This document shows, piece by piece, positions 33,594-45,510 of a stretch of DNA of 64,000 bases. The translations under genes and the position numbers were made by a program. This DNA is from Paraconiothyrium sp. Pb-2020. Its lineage: Eukaryota; Ascomycota; Dothideomycetes; Pleosporales; Didymosphaeriaceae. The stretch covers positions 5,084,001 to 5,148,000 of the forward strand of contig JAJUBI010000002.1 in assembly GCA_022419385.1 (NCBI GenBank), read 5' to 3'. Position 1 is the stretch's first letter; each line of letters opens with the position of its first letter. The notes under the pieces are model-generated. The model had not been told where the DNA came from, did not search any database, and saw only the letters and a list, made by a program, of their open reading frames with translations.

Positions 33594-34412
33594 GGTGATG
33601 AACTTGGGCGGTGATTTGAGTTTGAGGTTAGGGGTGTGAAGGTTGCGCTGCAGAAGAAGTGGAGAGGGTGGCGCTATCTTAGCGTGGACTGTACTAGCCA
33701 TCTTTGGCATGACGGGTCACGTGCTGCTAGTTGCCTAGAATCATCAGACCTAACGGTTGCAAGCATTGATCCTTTCCCTCGATACCGTGCACTTTGCTTT
33801 CATGATGGGTGTATACGTGGTATAGTACAAAAATAGCGCTTCTCAGGCCTAGCTTAGGACTGCTTATACTCGAGTGCAAAGCTTCCTACTTACCTTGTTG
33901 TGAACCTTGCCAGGACCTAAAGTACATAGATCACACGCACCCATCCTCCACTATTCTCTTTCCCTTCTTTCAATCAAGGCAATGTCATCATCAGTCCATT
34001 TCCACTCACGATTCTCAAGAGTAATCTGCTGAAAACCTAAATCGCATAGAAAAACCCTTTAGGAACACCCGTTAGACGATGAATATGCTCGCACGATGAC
34101 CCTACCTATGTTCCCCAACGATATTGATCCTCTATCGTCTCTCTGAGTTGCACGATCCCCCAGTGCACGATACAACCTCGTAATCCCAGACTTCGGTCTT
34201 GTATCTCGTGTAGTTTGCCGACTTAGGGGTAGACTGCAGGCTTAGCACAGCACGATGATACGAATGCTAACCTGCTCGTTTTACAAATCGCCTAGATTCT
34301 AGCAATTTTGAATTTGCATCTTGTCACTAACAGTTATACGCGAGTTACGATGCCAGTTTAGAACTCCTCGTCAATATAGCAAACTTGCGCATACGCTGTG
34401 TTAGATCTGATG
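33594..34412. other. Intergenic
   Basis: BBP promoter side. No supported gene; a polypyrimidine-rich stretch occurs near 33960-34000. Confidence 0.5.
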
Positions 34413-34727
34413 TTAAAGCTTCTTGATTCCTCTGGGCAATACCGTGGCCTGATCTGCCTCAATCAACAGTACATCGGTAGAATCGCGACTTGATAAAGTA
34501 TGCCCGATGTTCGTCTTTGACGCCAGAGATGATAGGAAAGTCTCATACAGGTCGTTCGTCGAGATAATCAGGTATTCTCGCACAGTGTGGCCAAACATGC
34601 GTTGACCTTGAGTTATGTGCTGTCTAGGTCGCGAGGGCAGATTCCTGATAGAGAATTGCCGGAATGCAATGCGATTCGAACGGCATGTGTATTGGAGAAT
34701 TGATTTTGGCGCACATGGATCTTCCAC
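34413..34727 (-). CDS. Hypothetical short ORF, 104 aa
   Basis: An open frame from ATG 34727. Composition is protein-like (FGHTVREYLIISTNDLYETF) but I recognise no family, and no neighbouring exon is convincing. It lies alone in a gene-free region. It may be an orphan gene or chance ORF. Confidence 0.15.
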   Translation of the reverse strand: MEDPCAPKSILQYTCRSNRIAFRQFSIRNLPSRPRQHITQGQRMFGHTVREYLIISTNDLYETFLSSLASKTNIGHTLSSRDSTDVLLIEADQATVLPRGIKKL

Positions 34728-36984
34728 ATGTCGGACCGAATGGAGCTGCGAATGCAGCGACCCGCTTACAGTGTGTTTTCAGAATCAGCTGCAACGGACT
34801 TCAGGAATTTGAAATATCGAGATGAACCGAATAAATTAAACGTGGAGTGAAGTGATAAGAAACGCAACAGAAAGGGCGGATCCGTGCAGCGGGAAAGCAG
34901 TGCAGCGACGGGTTGGGAAACTTGCAGATGCAATGGCGCATTTGGGGAAAGAATCACCAGCAACGTCGCAGATTGGGAGATAACCTCCACAGATGCAACT
35001 GCGCAATGGATAATGTCGTAATGGGGAGAGTTTACGTTGTTCATCATTTTCAAGACATCTTTGAATGACCAATGCAGGCGGCGGGCGGGCTTGCAAGACT
35101 TGTGCGCTCAAGCAAGATTGTCAGACGGATAATGCTCCAGAAAGGTGCGTGGACGCGGCTGCAACGGAGATGGGAAGTCCTGGGCCGTGGCGAACATGCG
35201 GTTCCTGGAGGTGTTCGGTATATGCAGTATCTGATTGGCGCTGTGGCAAATATCGTTGGAAATTCCGTGCCTGGCTAAAGTGTGGTGGAGGGCAGTGTAA
35301 TGGGTCTTACACAACGCGGGATGCGGTTACGTTGCGCAACGGAGGACGAGGGGCAACCCTTAAGAACAAGACATCGGCGGTGGTCGCATGCGGAAGGCTG
35401 TCCTTGGGGCGCATACAGCTCGCCTCAGAATTGGGTTGAAGTTGCAATCTGGAGAAGATTTCACAGGCACGTTGACGACTGACTCGATTTGAAGGGTTCC
35501 TGCAGGGCAGGATGCTTGTCGTTTCATCTGCCTTGTGCGGGCAGCGCGTCGACGTCGGCACCAATGCGGTTCAATACGTGTGCATGGAAGCTCGCAGCGA
35601 TTGCCATAGGGGGCACCGTCTATAACCGGGAAGGTGACGGCATCTGAAGGTTTGCGGTGCTACGTAGCTTTTCGTGACCGCTGCATGGCCGTCGGCCACT
35701 GTGGGCGACGGCGAGGAGCTACGGGCGACCGTCCCGAAGTGCTCTCGAACGTGGCCGCCAGCTGTGTCTGTATGGAGACGGCCGGAAGCATCTCGGACCG
35801 CGGTTGTGTCTTGTCGCAAGCAACCTGAAGCGTCTTGGATGACTGTGTGCGGCGTTGTGGACGTGTTTGGGACGGGGAACGGACGCCAATGGGGCTGCGC
35901 GGGCGTGTGGGGGCGCATAGGCGCATTTATCATATGAAAGCGATAAGAGATTCGCCATGGGCAGACGCTCGCACCCAGTAGCTCGGGTGCAGATAAGCAG
36001 CAGCAGCGGCGGTGAACAGGGTGCTTTTGCCAGCCCATGAAGCGGTCGCAGCACGTGGAGCAGCGAACGTCTGCCGCGCGCAGCAGGCGGTGGGACCTGG
36101 CATTTACAAGAAATCGCGATGACAACGAAGGTGGTGTCGAGAGAAACGCAGACGCGTCGGGCAAGCGCGCGGGTGGTCCGCCTGGGCAGCGCGAGGACCC
36201 TGCTGGCGGCGGAACGCGGTGGAGCTGTTTCTCAAGTAATAGCCATGGCGACAGCGAGGGCGACGATGTCGCCAGCCCAAGCAGCAGCCGGCGCCGTGCA
36301 GGCTGCAGAGCCCTGGAGCGTGCGGCTGCGCTGCAATCCTTATCCTCCCCTGTGCACCACGTCCCAGTGCCGGTCGTGGCTTCCCTGCGCCGGCACCCTC
36401 GCGCTTGCCAAATCAGCAGCGGCGCCTTCCTCCCCACGCCCTTATCGTCCTCGGCGGCTCACCGACGATCCGTGGCTGTCTGTTCAGCACATCAAACCGG
36501 CCTCATCCACAGCTGCCCTCGAGTCTCCCCGTTCCCACCCCAGCGCGGGCGCCGGGGGCTAGCCTGCACTAGACACCGTCCAGCGCAGGCCTGGCGCCGC
36601 CGCTCCGCACCGCATCTCGCCCATTTACTCCCAAGAGCCCTCGCTGCCCACGGTTGCACACAATCCACGCTCTCCTTTTGGCTGTGCGACGGCCGCGCTG
36701 CCCTGCCGCCTTCGGATGCTCCCGCGCGCACCGACGCCGTGGTCGTGAAGCCCTACTCTTATCTCGTACGCCAGCCTCAAGACCCCTACGGCTACTTATC
36801 CGCCCATATAAATCGCTCAGTGAACCCCCGCTGACAGCATCTGGTAGCTTCTTGGCCCTCCGCCGTCAACTGGCCCAGCCCTTCTTTTTGATTCCTTTTC
36901 GACCCCCATCTTGAGGGCCTTCCATGAACTGCCTGTTTGCACTCCAGAAAGCACACCACGGCCGTGTGACCGGGCCCTCCCCTG
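34728..36984. other. GC-rich gene-free region
   Basis: Upstream of the coiled-coil gene at 36985. Large opposing ORFs (288 and 265 codons) overlap on the two strands between 35571 and 36834, but both are Arg/Pro/Ser/Ala-rich without domain signatures, as expected from a GC-rich stretch. It could be a long 5' UTR/promoter or a non-coding transcript. Confidence 0.45.
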
Positions 36985-38661
36985 ATGTTCAATAACAACC
37001 ACCACAACTACCTCGTGCCTGTGAAGCCAGCAACGAGGGACGACCCACGGATTCCTCGTGCCCAGGACACGCAGCTCCCCCGTGGAGAATGCAGCTTCGT
37101 TCTGCCCGCTGCAACCCTAGGCGGGACGCGAGAGCGATGCTCGTGCCGTAGCTTCTTCCCGGACTCGCTGATACGCTCGCAATGCGGCTGCGGCCATCAG
37201 GCCTGGCATCACGAACCGGAACCAATCTCTACCGCCATGGCAGATCAACATGATCTTATCGTAGCCGAACTGAAGCGTTTGAGGGAGGAAGTAAAGAAGC
37301 ATGAGCACCTGGAGCACCAGCTGAAGCAGGAGCTCTTCAAAGAGCGCATGGCAAGAGAAGAGCACTTCCGCACCTTCAAGGCTATCGAAGCGCGCATGTA
37401 CTCCAACATGCAACATATGAAAGTGCACATGGACGACAAGGTCGAGGCAGTCGTGGACAAGACGCAGGAATTCAACGACCAGATGAAGGCCATGCAAGAG
37501 CGGTTGACCCTGGTTGACGATGTTACTATGGAACTCGAGAACAGGATGGACCGCATAGAAATAGCCAGTGGTACCTCGAGAGAGCCGACACCGGGAGCAG
37601 CGACGCCGAAGCCTCTGCTCTCTCCGCCCAAATCAGTGCCCCCTGTGCCTTCAGTGCCATTGCTCATGCAATCACAGCCCTTATTGGGTCAACTGCCTAT
37701 CCGCAACGACAAGAAGTATCCATTATCGTGGAGCGTACGAGTCATCTTCGTGCCGCGCAAAAGTCAGAAGTTCGCCTACGATCCAGACAGCAACGGCTAC
37801 AAGCGGTGTGCCTCACGCAAGTTGCAGCAGAACATGAACTTTCCCAGCCAGGATAGCTCGTGCTTTGCGAATTGCATCGAGACCACATTCAAGGGTATTC
37901 TCCGCGGTCGACCATGGATGCCCCTGACAGCCCATCGTCCTGCTGACGAGCCGTTTGGGCGCATGGCGCTTGCACTCCTTCCGCCAGACCTCACCCACCG
38001 GAGTGTATGGGATTACCCATTCCTCGAGGATCATTGCATCGCGCACGACAAGATGCAAGGCGATATTCTGTACATTGCCCTACAATTCGAAGACGTGACC
38101 TGGAACGAGATTCGCTTCTTACCGGCCGTTCTTGGCGCAGACGACTCTTGCTGGAAGCACGATGAAGAGCTGGACGGCAACGCAAAGTACAGGAGCCTCG
38201 ATTCCGAAATAATGTACGATTATCAGGACCCTCCACCTACCTATTCATCTCGAACTCACTCGATGGCGGATAGGGCGCCCTCGAAACTGGATGTCCTTGC
38301 CGATTCCGCTTCGATGCTGAGCCCCATTGAGCGCCTCCACACGCGGTCGAGCCACTACTCCTCGGAGCGCAGCAGCCTGCGTAGCTTCTCGACTGAAGAG
38401 ACGGCAAGCTACGAAGGCACCGAGGATGACGAGCATCGCGACAAGAAGCCCAAACTTAGGTCGAAGCAGTCTTTGCCTGGCGTCAACGGCGCAGGCCATG
38501 CGCCGTCGCCGCTTTACGTTTCCGGCCGCTCGAAGCGAAAGATGCCCGTCCGCGAGAAGGGCCCCAAGGAACCACTGCACTTCAGCGTATCCAACGTCGC
38601 GAAGTGGAGGCCGAACCTCCTCCACCCTTCGTCGAAGGGCAAGGAAGCGATACAGGAATAA
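36985..38661 (+). CDS. Conserved-looking coiled-coil hypothetical protein, 558 aa
   Basis: A single exon from ATG 36985. I do not recognise the family. The N-terminal 80 residues contain a Cys-rich block (CSCRSFFPDSLIRSQCGCGHQ) that resembles a small metal-binding motif. Residues about 90-200 are strongly coiled-coil (Glu/Lys/Leu heptads from LIVAELKRLREEVKKHEHLE to the MELENRMDRIE segment). A globular middle (about 240-400) includes WSVRVIFVPRKSQKFAYDPD and a RPWMPLT block, followed by a Ser-rich, basic C-terminus with likely nuclear-localisation clusters (KKPKLRSKQ, RSKRKMPVREK). I suggest a nuclear structural or regulatory role, but this is speculative. Confidence 0.75.
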   Translation: MFNNNHHNYLVPVKPATRDDPRIPRAQDTQLPRGECSFVLPAATLGGTRERCSCRSFFPDSLIRSQCGCGHQAWHHEPEPISTAMADQHDLIVAELKRLREEVKKHEHLEHQLKQELFKERMAREEHFRTFKAIEARMYSNMQHMKVHMDDKVEAVVDKTQEFNDQMKAMQERLTLVDDVTMELENRMDRIEIASGTSREPTPGAATPKPLLSPPKSVPPVPSVPLLMQSQPLLGQLPIRNDKKYPLSWSVRVIFVPRKSQKFAYDPDSNGYKRCASRKLQQNMNFPSQDSSCFANCIETTFKGILRGRPWMPLTAHRPADEPFGRMALALLPPDLTHRSVWDYPFLEDHCIAHDKMQGDILYIALQFEDVTWNEIRFLPAVLGADDSCWKHDEELDGNAKYRSLDSEIMYDYQDPPPTYSSRTHSMADRAPSKLDVLADSASMLSPIERLHTRSSHYSSERSSLRSFSTEETASYEGTEDDEHRDKKPKLRSKQSLPGVNGAGHAPSPLYVSGRSKRKMPVREKGPKEPLHFSVSNVAKWRPNLLHPSSKGKEAIQE

Positions 38662-40629
38662 TGTGACCGTGCTATGTATCACCACTCTTCACCTGTTTCA
38701 TTTGTTCAAATTCAAGATTTCGTTTTCATCTCAAGGCAAGGCGTTACAACGAAAAGCCTGGCACGGACGGGATACCCAAATGGCGTTTGCTTAGTTCTGC
38801 AAGTTAGATTTCGACGCTTCGGCACTCTTTAGAATGGGCTTTTCTTTCGGTATTGATCAGGACATGTAGCGGCTGCTTTGCAGGCTGGACAATACCTCAT
38901 AGCAATGCGTTACCACGCTCTCGCGAGATAAGGCGCGCAATACAACAATATATTGTAAACCTCGACCAACGTGGATGTATTTGGGATGTGAAAAGTAGCG
39001 GACCATCAGATAGCGCTGTGTGATCTGCCTCGTGCCCAGCTCTGGCTGATAACGGTCACGCAGGGACTACCTTGCATACCTCGGTACCTGAGACTATCTA
39101 TCTGTGGAGCCGTTACACCAGCAATGCAGGTTACCTTTGATAGCCTACACAGGGCATAGATAAAGATACGATGTCGGAGGTCGAGAGATAAGCAAGATAC
39201 CTGTTTGTTCGTACTCTACTTGGCGCACTCGGCTCGCTGGATATTTATTGTTGCAGCGTCGAAGATTAGGCGCTGGGCTGCATGCCGTTCACACACATAC
39301 CCATCCGTTACCGAATAATGTAGGCAGGTATAGCTAGACGCCGTCGCCCAGATGCGAACGATTGTCTACAATGAATCTGGTGGTTGAACACATGTCGCGA
39401 GGAAGCGGAATTGTTATCAGATAGCAGAGGCAGGAATCAGCTGATTACAAGTAGTCGCTTACGCCTAGAAAAGGCGGGTTGTGCGCGAGCGTTGCATCGA
39501 GCGTTGTTCGAGAAGGGGTCGCCGCTGCGTCTAAATACGAAAGGGGGCGTAAGCAGCTCAAGGAGGGTAACTACGCCGCAAGCGTGCGGGCTGCTAGGAG
39601 GTGTTGGATACCTATATGAGGATTCCGGAACGCCTCGTCTGGGCGGTGGTGGTGTTTGGTGGATCTGGTAGGGACGTGGCGATAGGGGTTACGTGCGAGA
39701 AGGGCCTGGGGAAGGGAGGTGTACTGAGGTCTAGCTGGCTCACTTTGGGGTTGCGATGGTTCCTGGAGATGTATCGCTGGGACGTTGGTGCATTGTTGAA
39801 GGCTGCTTTTTCTTCTTTAAAACACCGCCTCTGAGTGAGCCCTCTTTCGCGGAGCTTGGCATCCCATTTGCGGTCGAAACGCGGGGATGCGGGGGAAACG
39901 GCATCGTGGGTAACCTCACCATCGGTTCGGGAAGGCGCCAACAAAACAATACTGTACAACGCCTGTGCTACGCTTGGGCGTAAGACATACGAGAGCCTCC
40001 GTGAGCGCATGCCTCCAGGGCCGCTGTCACGCTTCGTCCGGGCTACTCGATTGAGCGTGCCGGACGTCTATGGCTTCCTCATCCTTATCATGCTGGGGTG
40101 GCGTCGATCATGGCTCCGCGCACGCCGTCGGTCCACTCACGAGCGCCAAACGTAATTCACCGCTCGCAGGCTTGTCACGCGGATTGGAGGGTGTCCTATC
40201 ATGGTGCCGAAGGCAGGGTCGCACATCGCTTCTGCCCGGTCAACGGGTGTCTTGACCCGTTGGTTTTAGGCCTGCAACGCCAGCACGCCTACATTGTTTC
40301 TTGGAAGCGGCCTGCCATCCAGCCGTCTTGGTGGCTAGAAGCTTGATAGAACGTTACATTGTAACCTGGGCCTAACTCCGACTATACATAGGCCCGCCGC
40401 CAATCTGCCCTTTGTTTCGCGACCGCGACCGCGTCTTCTTCTCACGCTCTCTGGAAAGACCAACCGGACGACTTCGCTGTCGAACGGACTCCAGCACGCC
40501 TTGGCTCAGAGTTGCTTTTACGCATCTTCCCCGCACACAGTTCGGTGTTGACTCTTTGCCCTGCGCCATCGCGCATCTCCATAGCGCCTCATCCGCTAGC
40601 TCGACGCCTGCTCTGCGCACCCGCCCGAC
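38662..40629. other. Intergenic, 2 kb
   Basis: Between two plus-strand genes. Contains no supported gene or RNA. Short frames at 39384-39835 on both strands lack features. The final 250 bp are pyrimidine-rich and likely form the MFS gene's promoter/leader. Confidence 0.5.
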
Positions 40630-42234
40630 ATGGCCGACGACACCAAAGCTACCGGGACCTTCGAACCCGATGCAAAAAACGGCCTCGAAGTAACGGCCTC
40701 CAAATCCTCCTCCGATGGCAACAATCCCATCCCTATCGAAGGCCAAACGGAGCACCTCCCGACCTTCGAGCATGAAAAGAGACTGGCGTGGAAGTTCGAC
40801 ATTCGCATTCTGCCCATGCTCGCGGTCATGTATCTCTTCAATGCGCTCGACAAGGGCAATTTGGGAAATGCGAAGACAGACGGCATGGACAAGGATTTGC
40901 ATTTCAAGTCGGGACAGTATAATACCATGTTGAGCATCTTCTTTGTGCCGTACGTGCTGTTTGCGCCGCCGATTGCCATGCTGGGAAAGAAGATTGGGCC
41001 GAGCCGGATGTTGCCGACTTTGATGGTTTGCTTTGGAAGCATGACGCTGTTGAGCGCGAGTGTGAAGAATTGGGGTGGCATGATGGCTTTGCGGTGGTTC
41101 TTGGGTGAGTGCGATCTGAATTCCTTCCGTGTGCTTGCCAGATACTCCTATCCATCGCACGATGAGAGCGAAAATTGACTTGTGCTAGGTATGGCGGAAG
41201 CCGCATTCTTCCCACTGGTCATCTACTACCTCACCACCTTCTACCGCCGCGGTGAGCTTGCCCGTCGCCTCGCCCTCTTTTATGCCGCCTCCAACATTGC
41301 GAATGCCTTTTCCGGCCTCCTTGCATTTGGCGTCTTCCACATCAAGAACTCCAAGCTCGATGCCTGGCGCTACCTCTTCATCATCGAGGGCACCGCCACC
41401 ATTCTCGTCGCCGGCTTCGCCTACTGGTGGCTCCCCAAGTCCGCCTACGAAGCAAAGTTCCTCAACGAAGACGAAAAGAAACTCGCCTTCACCCGCATCC
41501 AAATCGACTCCTCCGCCATCGTCGGCGAAAAATTCGTCTTCCGCGACGCCCTCCAAATCTTCAAACTCCCCTCCACCTACGGCTTCCTCGCCATCGAAAT
41601 CTGCCTCGGCGTCCCCCTCCAATCCGTCGGCCTCTTCATGCCGCAAATCATAAACGCCCTCGAAAAGGACGTCGTGCAAGTGAACCTCAAAACCGTCGCC
41701 CCAAACTGCGTCGGCGCCGTCTTCCTCATCATCCTCGCCTTCACCTCGGACCTCACGCGCATCCGCTTCCCCTTCATCGCCCTCGGCTTCGCCCTCACCT
41801 TCTGCGGCTTCATCATCTTCGCTGCAATCGACGTCCCCGCCCACCTCTCCACCGCCTACTTCGCCGCCTTCATGATGGTCTGGGGCACCTCCGCGCCGTC
41901 CGTCCTGCTCTCCACCTGGTACAACAACAACATCGCGCACGAGGGCCGCCGCGTGACGCTCACCTCCGTCGGCGTCCCGCTCGCGAACCTCATGGGCGTC
42001 GTCTCGTCGAATATCTTCCGCGACGAGGATAAGCCCAAGTATGTGCCTGCGCTCGCGACGACGGCGGCGTTTGGCGCGACGGGGTGCTGCATTGCGCTGT
42101 TGTTGGGGTCGTATATGATTTTCGATAATAGGCGGAGGAATAAGAAGCAGGGGGTTAATTTGACGGCTAGGGACGTGAGTACGGCGATTTTGAGGGAGGG
42201 GCCGAATAGTCCGGATTTTAGGTGGTTTTTGTAA
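40630..42234 (+). CDS. MFS transporter, anion:cation symporter (Dal5/Tna1-like) family, 506 aa
   Basis: A plasma-membrane transporter of the allantoate/nicotinate/vitamin-type family; the substrate is unknown. Two exons, 40630-41104 and 41189-42234, with one 84-nt intron. Family landmarks: RLAWKFDIRILPMLAVMYLF then NALDKGNLGNAK at the first helix, and GMAEAAFFPLVIYYLTTFYR, which is formed by splicing, in helix 4. About 12 hydrophobic segments are present. The loop R/K pattern after helix 4 (RRGELARRLALFYA) fits this family. Exon 2 is strongly C-biased at third positions, which explains a long spurious antisense frame. A phthalate- or pantothenate-type substrate is possible but not resolvable here. 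Confidence 0.92.
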
Positions 42235-43452
42235 GGGTGAAGGGGAAGGGGGAAATGTGTATAGCTGGAGGAGAAGGCGCATAGTGAATTGAAATTGTGG
42301 TTGATACCCGAGGATATACGATTGAGTTCTGGCTGATCATGCACAGCTGGACTGATGTGTCCGGGAAGGAGTTTTGTGATGATGATGAGATTCTGCCCAA
42401 AGGACTACAGGACAGACGACTATCTATCTCGCCGCTGTCTTCGAATCCTCACTCAAACACTTTAAGGCATGTGCTGGAAACGTGAGCATGCTCGAATACA
42501 CCCCTCAACCCTACTCCACGCATGCTCACCCCTTTCACAAGCACTACATCCATCGTCCAAAGCAGTATCCCGATAACAAACAGACTACCTAACAGAACAG
42601 CACCATCACAAACGAGCCGCTAACTATCTTCTTCTGTAAACATTAGTACACCTCCTTACCTATCTGAGTCTAGCGTCTACCACCTTGAGTCACCAACCCC
42701 AGCTGTGCTCTATCCTACATTCCAGACTTGTGCTCTAAGGTATGGCGATCGGTACGTGTCGATTCACGTACTGTCCAGTCATACCTCGGAAGCCCGGCAA
42801 TGTGATTCGCCCCTGCTCTGCTGAAAGAGGATGATGGATGGCGTGTAGTGTGACACCGTGAGTAACGATGACTCCTGCACTCCTCCGCGGATAGCATTCA
42901 TGGATTCTGATAAGTTCTTTCTATGAAGATTAACAGTTTTGGCCTATGCTTATGACGACTGCCATCCCTCAGCCGCAAAGCATCCGTGCAGAGCTTATGA
43001 TGACGCAAAAGGATAAGTTGCTTTATTCTCCTTCCCGCCCGAGGGTTTTGTCGGTGCCGGTAACTCGGGATTCCGTGTGTGCATCTCTCCGGGGGGTGAA
43101 GTTTTCTCCGTGTATGCCACTGTTCTCGGTGCAAGACATTAGGCGAACCTCTTCTAAGCCAGGTTTGCGCGAGGCTGAGTACTAAAATGTGAAGTTCATT
43201 CCGCCCGTTGTTACGTATTGGCCTACGCGGTATATTTCTCGCACGGAGACTTAGAGACTACGAAGAGGGCAATGGGAAGGATCGACGACGGTCGATGGTC
43301 TCAAGAGACGCAGGGCGATACGTGTGCAAATAAAAGTATATATATATATTGAGAATTCTTGAGCCATTCCACGAGTACTATCCCAAACCAAACATCCGCG
43401 ATACCTACACTATCATTCTTTTTGCCGCCGCTACCACAACAGCTTCGCCGAA
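42235..43452. other. Intergenic, with TATA-like promoter
   Basis: Contains the MFS gene 3' flank and the promoter of the yellow-like gene. The TATA-like tract at 43336-43349 is listed separately. No other gene is supported. Confidence 0.5.
43336..43349 (+). promoter_or_regulatory. TATA-like element
   Basis: An uninterrupted alternating TA tract about 105 bp upstream of the yellow/MRJP-like start codon, a plausible core promoter element. Confidence 0.4.
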
Positions 43453-44550
43453 ATGACTCGATTGCTTCACTGCGCGCTTTTTGCCCTTATGTCTCGATCA
43501 GCTACGTGCATTGGCAAACTCGAACTCGCCTTGGAGCTTGAAACGCCTTGCACGGCCGTTAGCACCACCCCCGAAGGACGCACTTTCCTCGTCTACACGC
43601 GCATCGACATGTCAAAAGGGCCGTCGTGCGTAGAGTATAAGAACGGCACAAACGTCGCCTATCCTAACGCCGACGCGTACTACTCAGAAGGAAAGGACCC
43701 CGCGACTCATCTCCTCCGCGTAAATACCCAACGCATCGGCCCCGATGGCTCGCTCTGGCTGGTTGACGTTGGTAGTCCAGACTTAGGTGGTCTCCCCATT
43801 ATGCCCACAGGCCCGAAGCTCGTCCAAGTCAACCTCACCACGGACTCAATCACACGCATCTACAGCATGGGCAACGCCACGCTTCAAAGCAGCTATCTAG
43901 ACGACGTGCGCTTCAACCCAGCAAGCGGAAAGGCGTACTTAACAGACGTGGGCTCTGCCGCCATCATCATCCTCGACTTGGCCTCAGGACACGCAATCCG
44001 CGTCCTCGAGAACGACACGTCTACCCTCGCTCACAGCCCCAAGTCCGCCGACGGCCACCTCATCCGCAACATGGACGGAACCCTCCAGTACACCCCCTCA
44101 GACCAACTCGAAGTCTCCCCCGACGGCAAATGGTTCTATTACCAGCCCGCAAGCGGCGCAATGTCACGCATCCAAACCACATACCTCGACGCCGCGTTCT
44201 ACAACTCCTCCATGGCGAGCTCCCTCCCGCAGCTGGTAGAGTTCTACGCCCTCACGCCTGGCACCGGCGGCACGGCCATCGATGCTGAGGGGAACATCTA
44301 CCTGGGCGATGTCGATCGGAGGCTGATTGAGAAGATATATCCCAACGGAACAAGGACGGTCTTGATTCAGGATGAACGTCTGAGCTACGTTGATGCTATG
44401 TGGGTTGACTCGAGGAAGAAGCTGTGGATACCGGCTGCGCAGTTACATCTCGCTGCGGCGTTTAATAATGGGACGGATCGGATTAGGAAGCCGATTGAGG
44501 TGTTTACGCTGGATGTTGGGGTTGGGCCTTCGCCGGTGGACCATGTTTAG
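43453..44550 (+). CDS. Secreted yellow/major royal jelly-like protein, 365 aa
   Basis: A single exon from ATG 43453, with a good start context and a likely signal peptide (MTRLLHCALFALMSRSATCIG). The protein is a probable beta-propeller of the MRJP/yellow family: repeating blades contain RIGPDGSLWLVDVGSP, YLDDVRFNPASGKAYLTDVG, DQLEVSPDGKWFYYQPASG and GTAIDAEGNIYLGDVDRR. Several N-glycosylation sites are present. In fungi and bacteria such proteins are usually secreted, with uncertain enzymatic roles (lactonase- or hydrolase-like in some). It is isolated from other secreted-protein genes here, and function is unknown. Confidence 0.85.
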   Translation: MTRLLHCALFALMSRSATCIGKLELALELETPCTAVSTTPEGRTFLVYTRIDMSKGPSCVEYKNGTNVAYPNADAYYSEGKDPATHLLRVNTQRIGPDGSLWLVDVGSPDLGGLPIMPTGPKLVQVNLTTDSITRIYSMGNATLQSSYLDDVRFNPASGKAYLTDVGSAAIIILDLASGHAIRVLENDTSTLAHSPKSADGHLIRNMDGTLQYTPSDQLEVSPDGKWFYYQPASGAMSRIQTTYLDAAFYNSSMASSLPQLVEFYALTPGTGGTAIDAEGNIYLGDVDRRLIEKIYPNGTRTVLIQDERLSYVDAMWVDSRKKLWIPAAQLHLAAAFNNGTDRIRKPIEVFTLDVGVGPSPVDHV

Positions 44551-45510
44551 GGTTGCGGCCTTGGGTGCAGGATGCAAGCTGGGATGATGAGGATGGCTGT
44601 TTGTTACTTGGTTAAGAAGTATTCTTATATGATAAAAGTAGGAGCTCGAAGTAACAAGTGATCAGAGTGCTATTGAGCGTACGGCTCTTTCTTGACGAAC
44701 TGAACGGGTCTTTCTCGCGAGACCAATTGTGCGGCACAGGCAGGCTGGCGGTACGTTATAGGTGAATTTTCGGTCGGAAAAAGAACGAGTCGTCTGGTAG
44801 CTAGCAGAGACACACACTCCTGTAGGTGCTGCTGTGCATTGAATCTAGAAGTAACAGTTAGTGCAGAAGTACTAGTAATTGCTCAAATACTAGTGGATGC
44901 AGCAATACGAGCTAAAAGGCTGAGGCTATGGAAGAATTCGAATCACGAACGAACCTCCAACCATCATAGTGGAGTTCCCAAGGCCCAAAGAAAACGAGAC
45001 CCCGGCCCTCCACGGACGGCGAACGCAACATGAGACCGATAACCGAAAACCTCGTGAGTCAACTTACCCTTCCCACTCACGAAATTCAGAGGGCGGTAAA
45101 CGGGCCACTGTTTAGTGTGCGAGAACGAGATAAACGATGCAGCAAGTGCGACGCATTCGTCTAGGCCATCGCCACCTCCAACCTGCTGTACTTACTCGTC
45201 CAGCTGGTCGTTCGCGGCGCCAAAAGCCTCCTTATCGAGATCTAAGGCAACAATGCATGAGCGAGACGTGCCCCAAAGCCACGGCTTCCGGTCAGAGGGT
45301 GTTTCGCAATCGACCTGCCGCAAAACATGACTCTACGAATGCCTGCATCAAGGTGTGAGTCGTAGTATCGCCACACCCCCGCTTCGCACTTAGGCGTCCC
45401 TTCTCCACCCTGATTCGGCTAGGCAGCAGCTTGCCAGGCACAGCCATACTACGCACCATCGCGTATATAGCACGATGGGGGAACTATGCTTTGGAAATCA
45501 TCGAACAAGC
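44551..45510. other. Intergenic
   Basis: Between the yellow-like and AAA genes. No supported gene. A TATATA sequence near 45463 lies just before an upstream in-frame ATG (45475) of the AAA gene, so the real start is taken as 45511. Confidence 0.5.

Noticed and set aside
35571..36834. Overlapping 288- and 265-codon frames on opposite strands
   Set aside because: GC-rich DNA yields long chance frames; both translations are Arg/Pro/Ala/Ser-rich with no motif and no usable splice structure.
41185..42282. 365-codon antisense frame opposite the MFS transporter
   Set aside because: It is the mirror of a strongly C-biased exon; its Glu/Gly/Val-rich translation has no domain structure, while the plus strand is a clear transporter.
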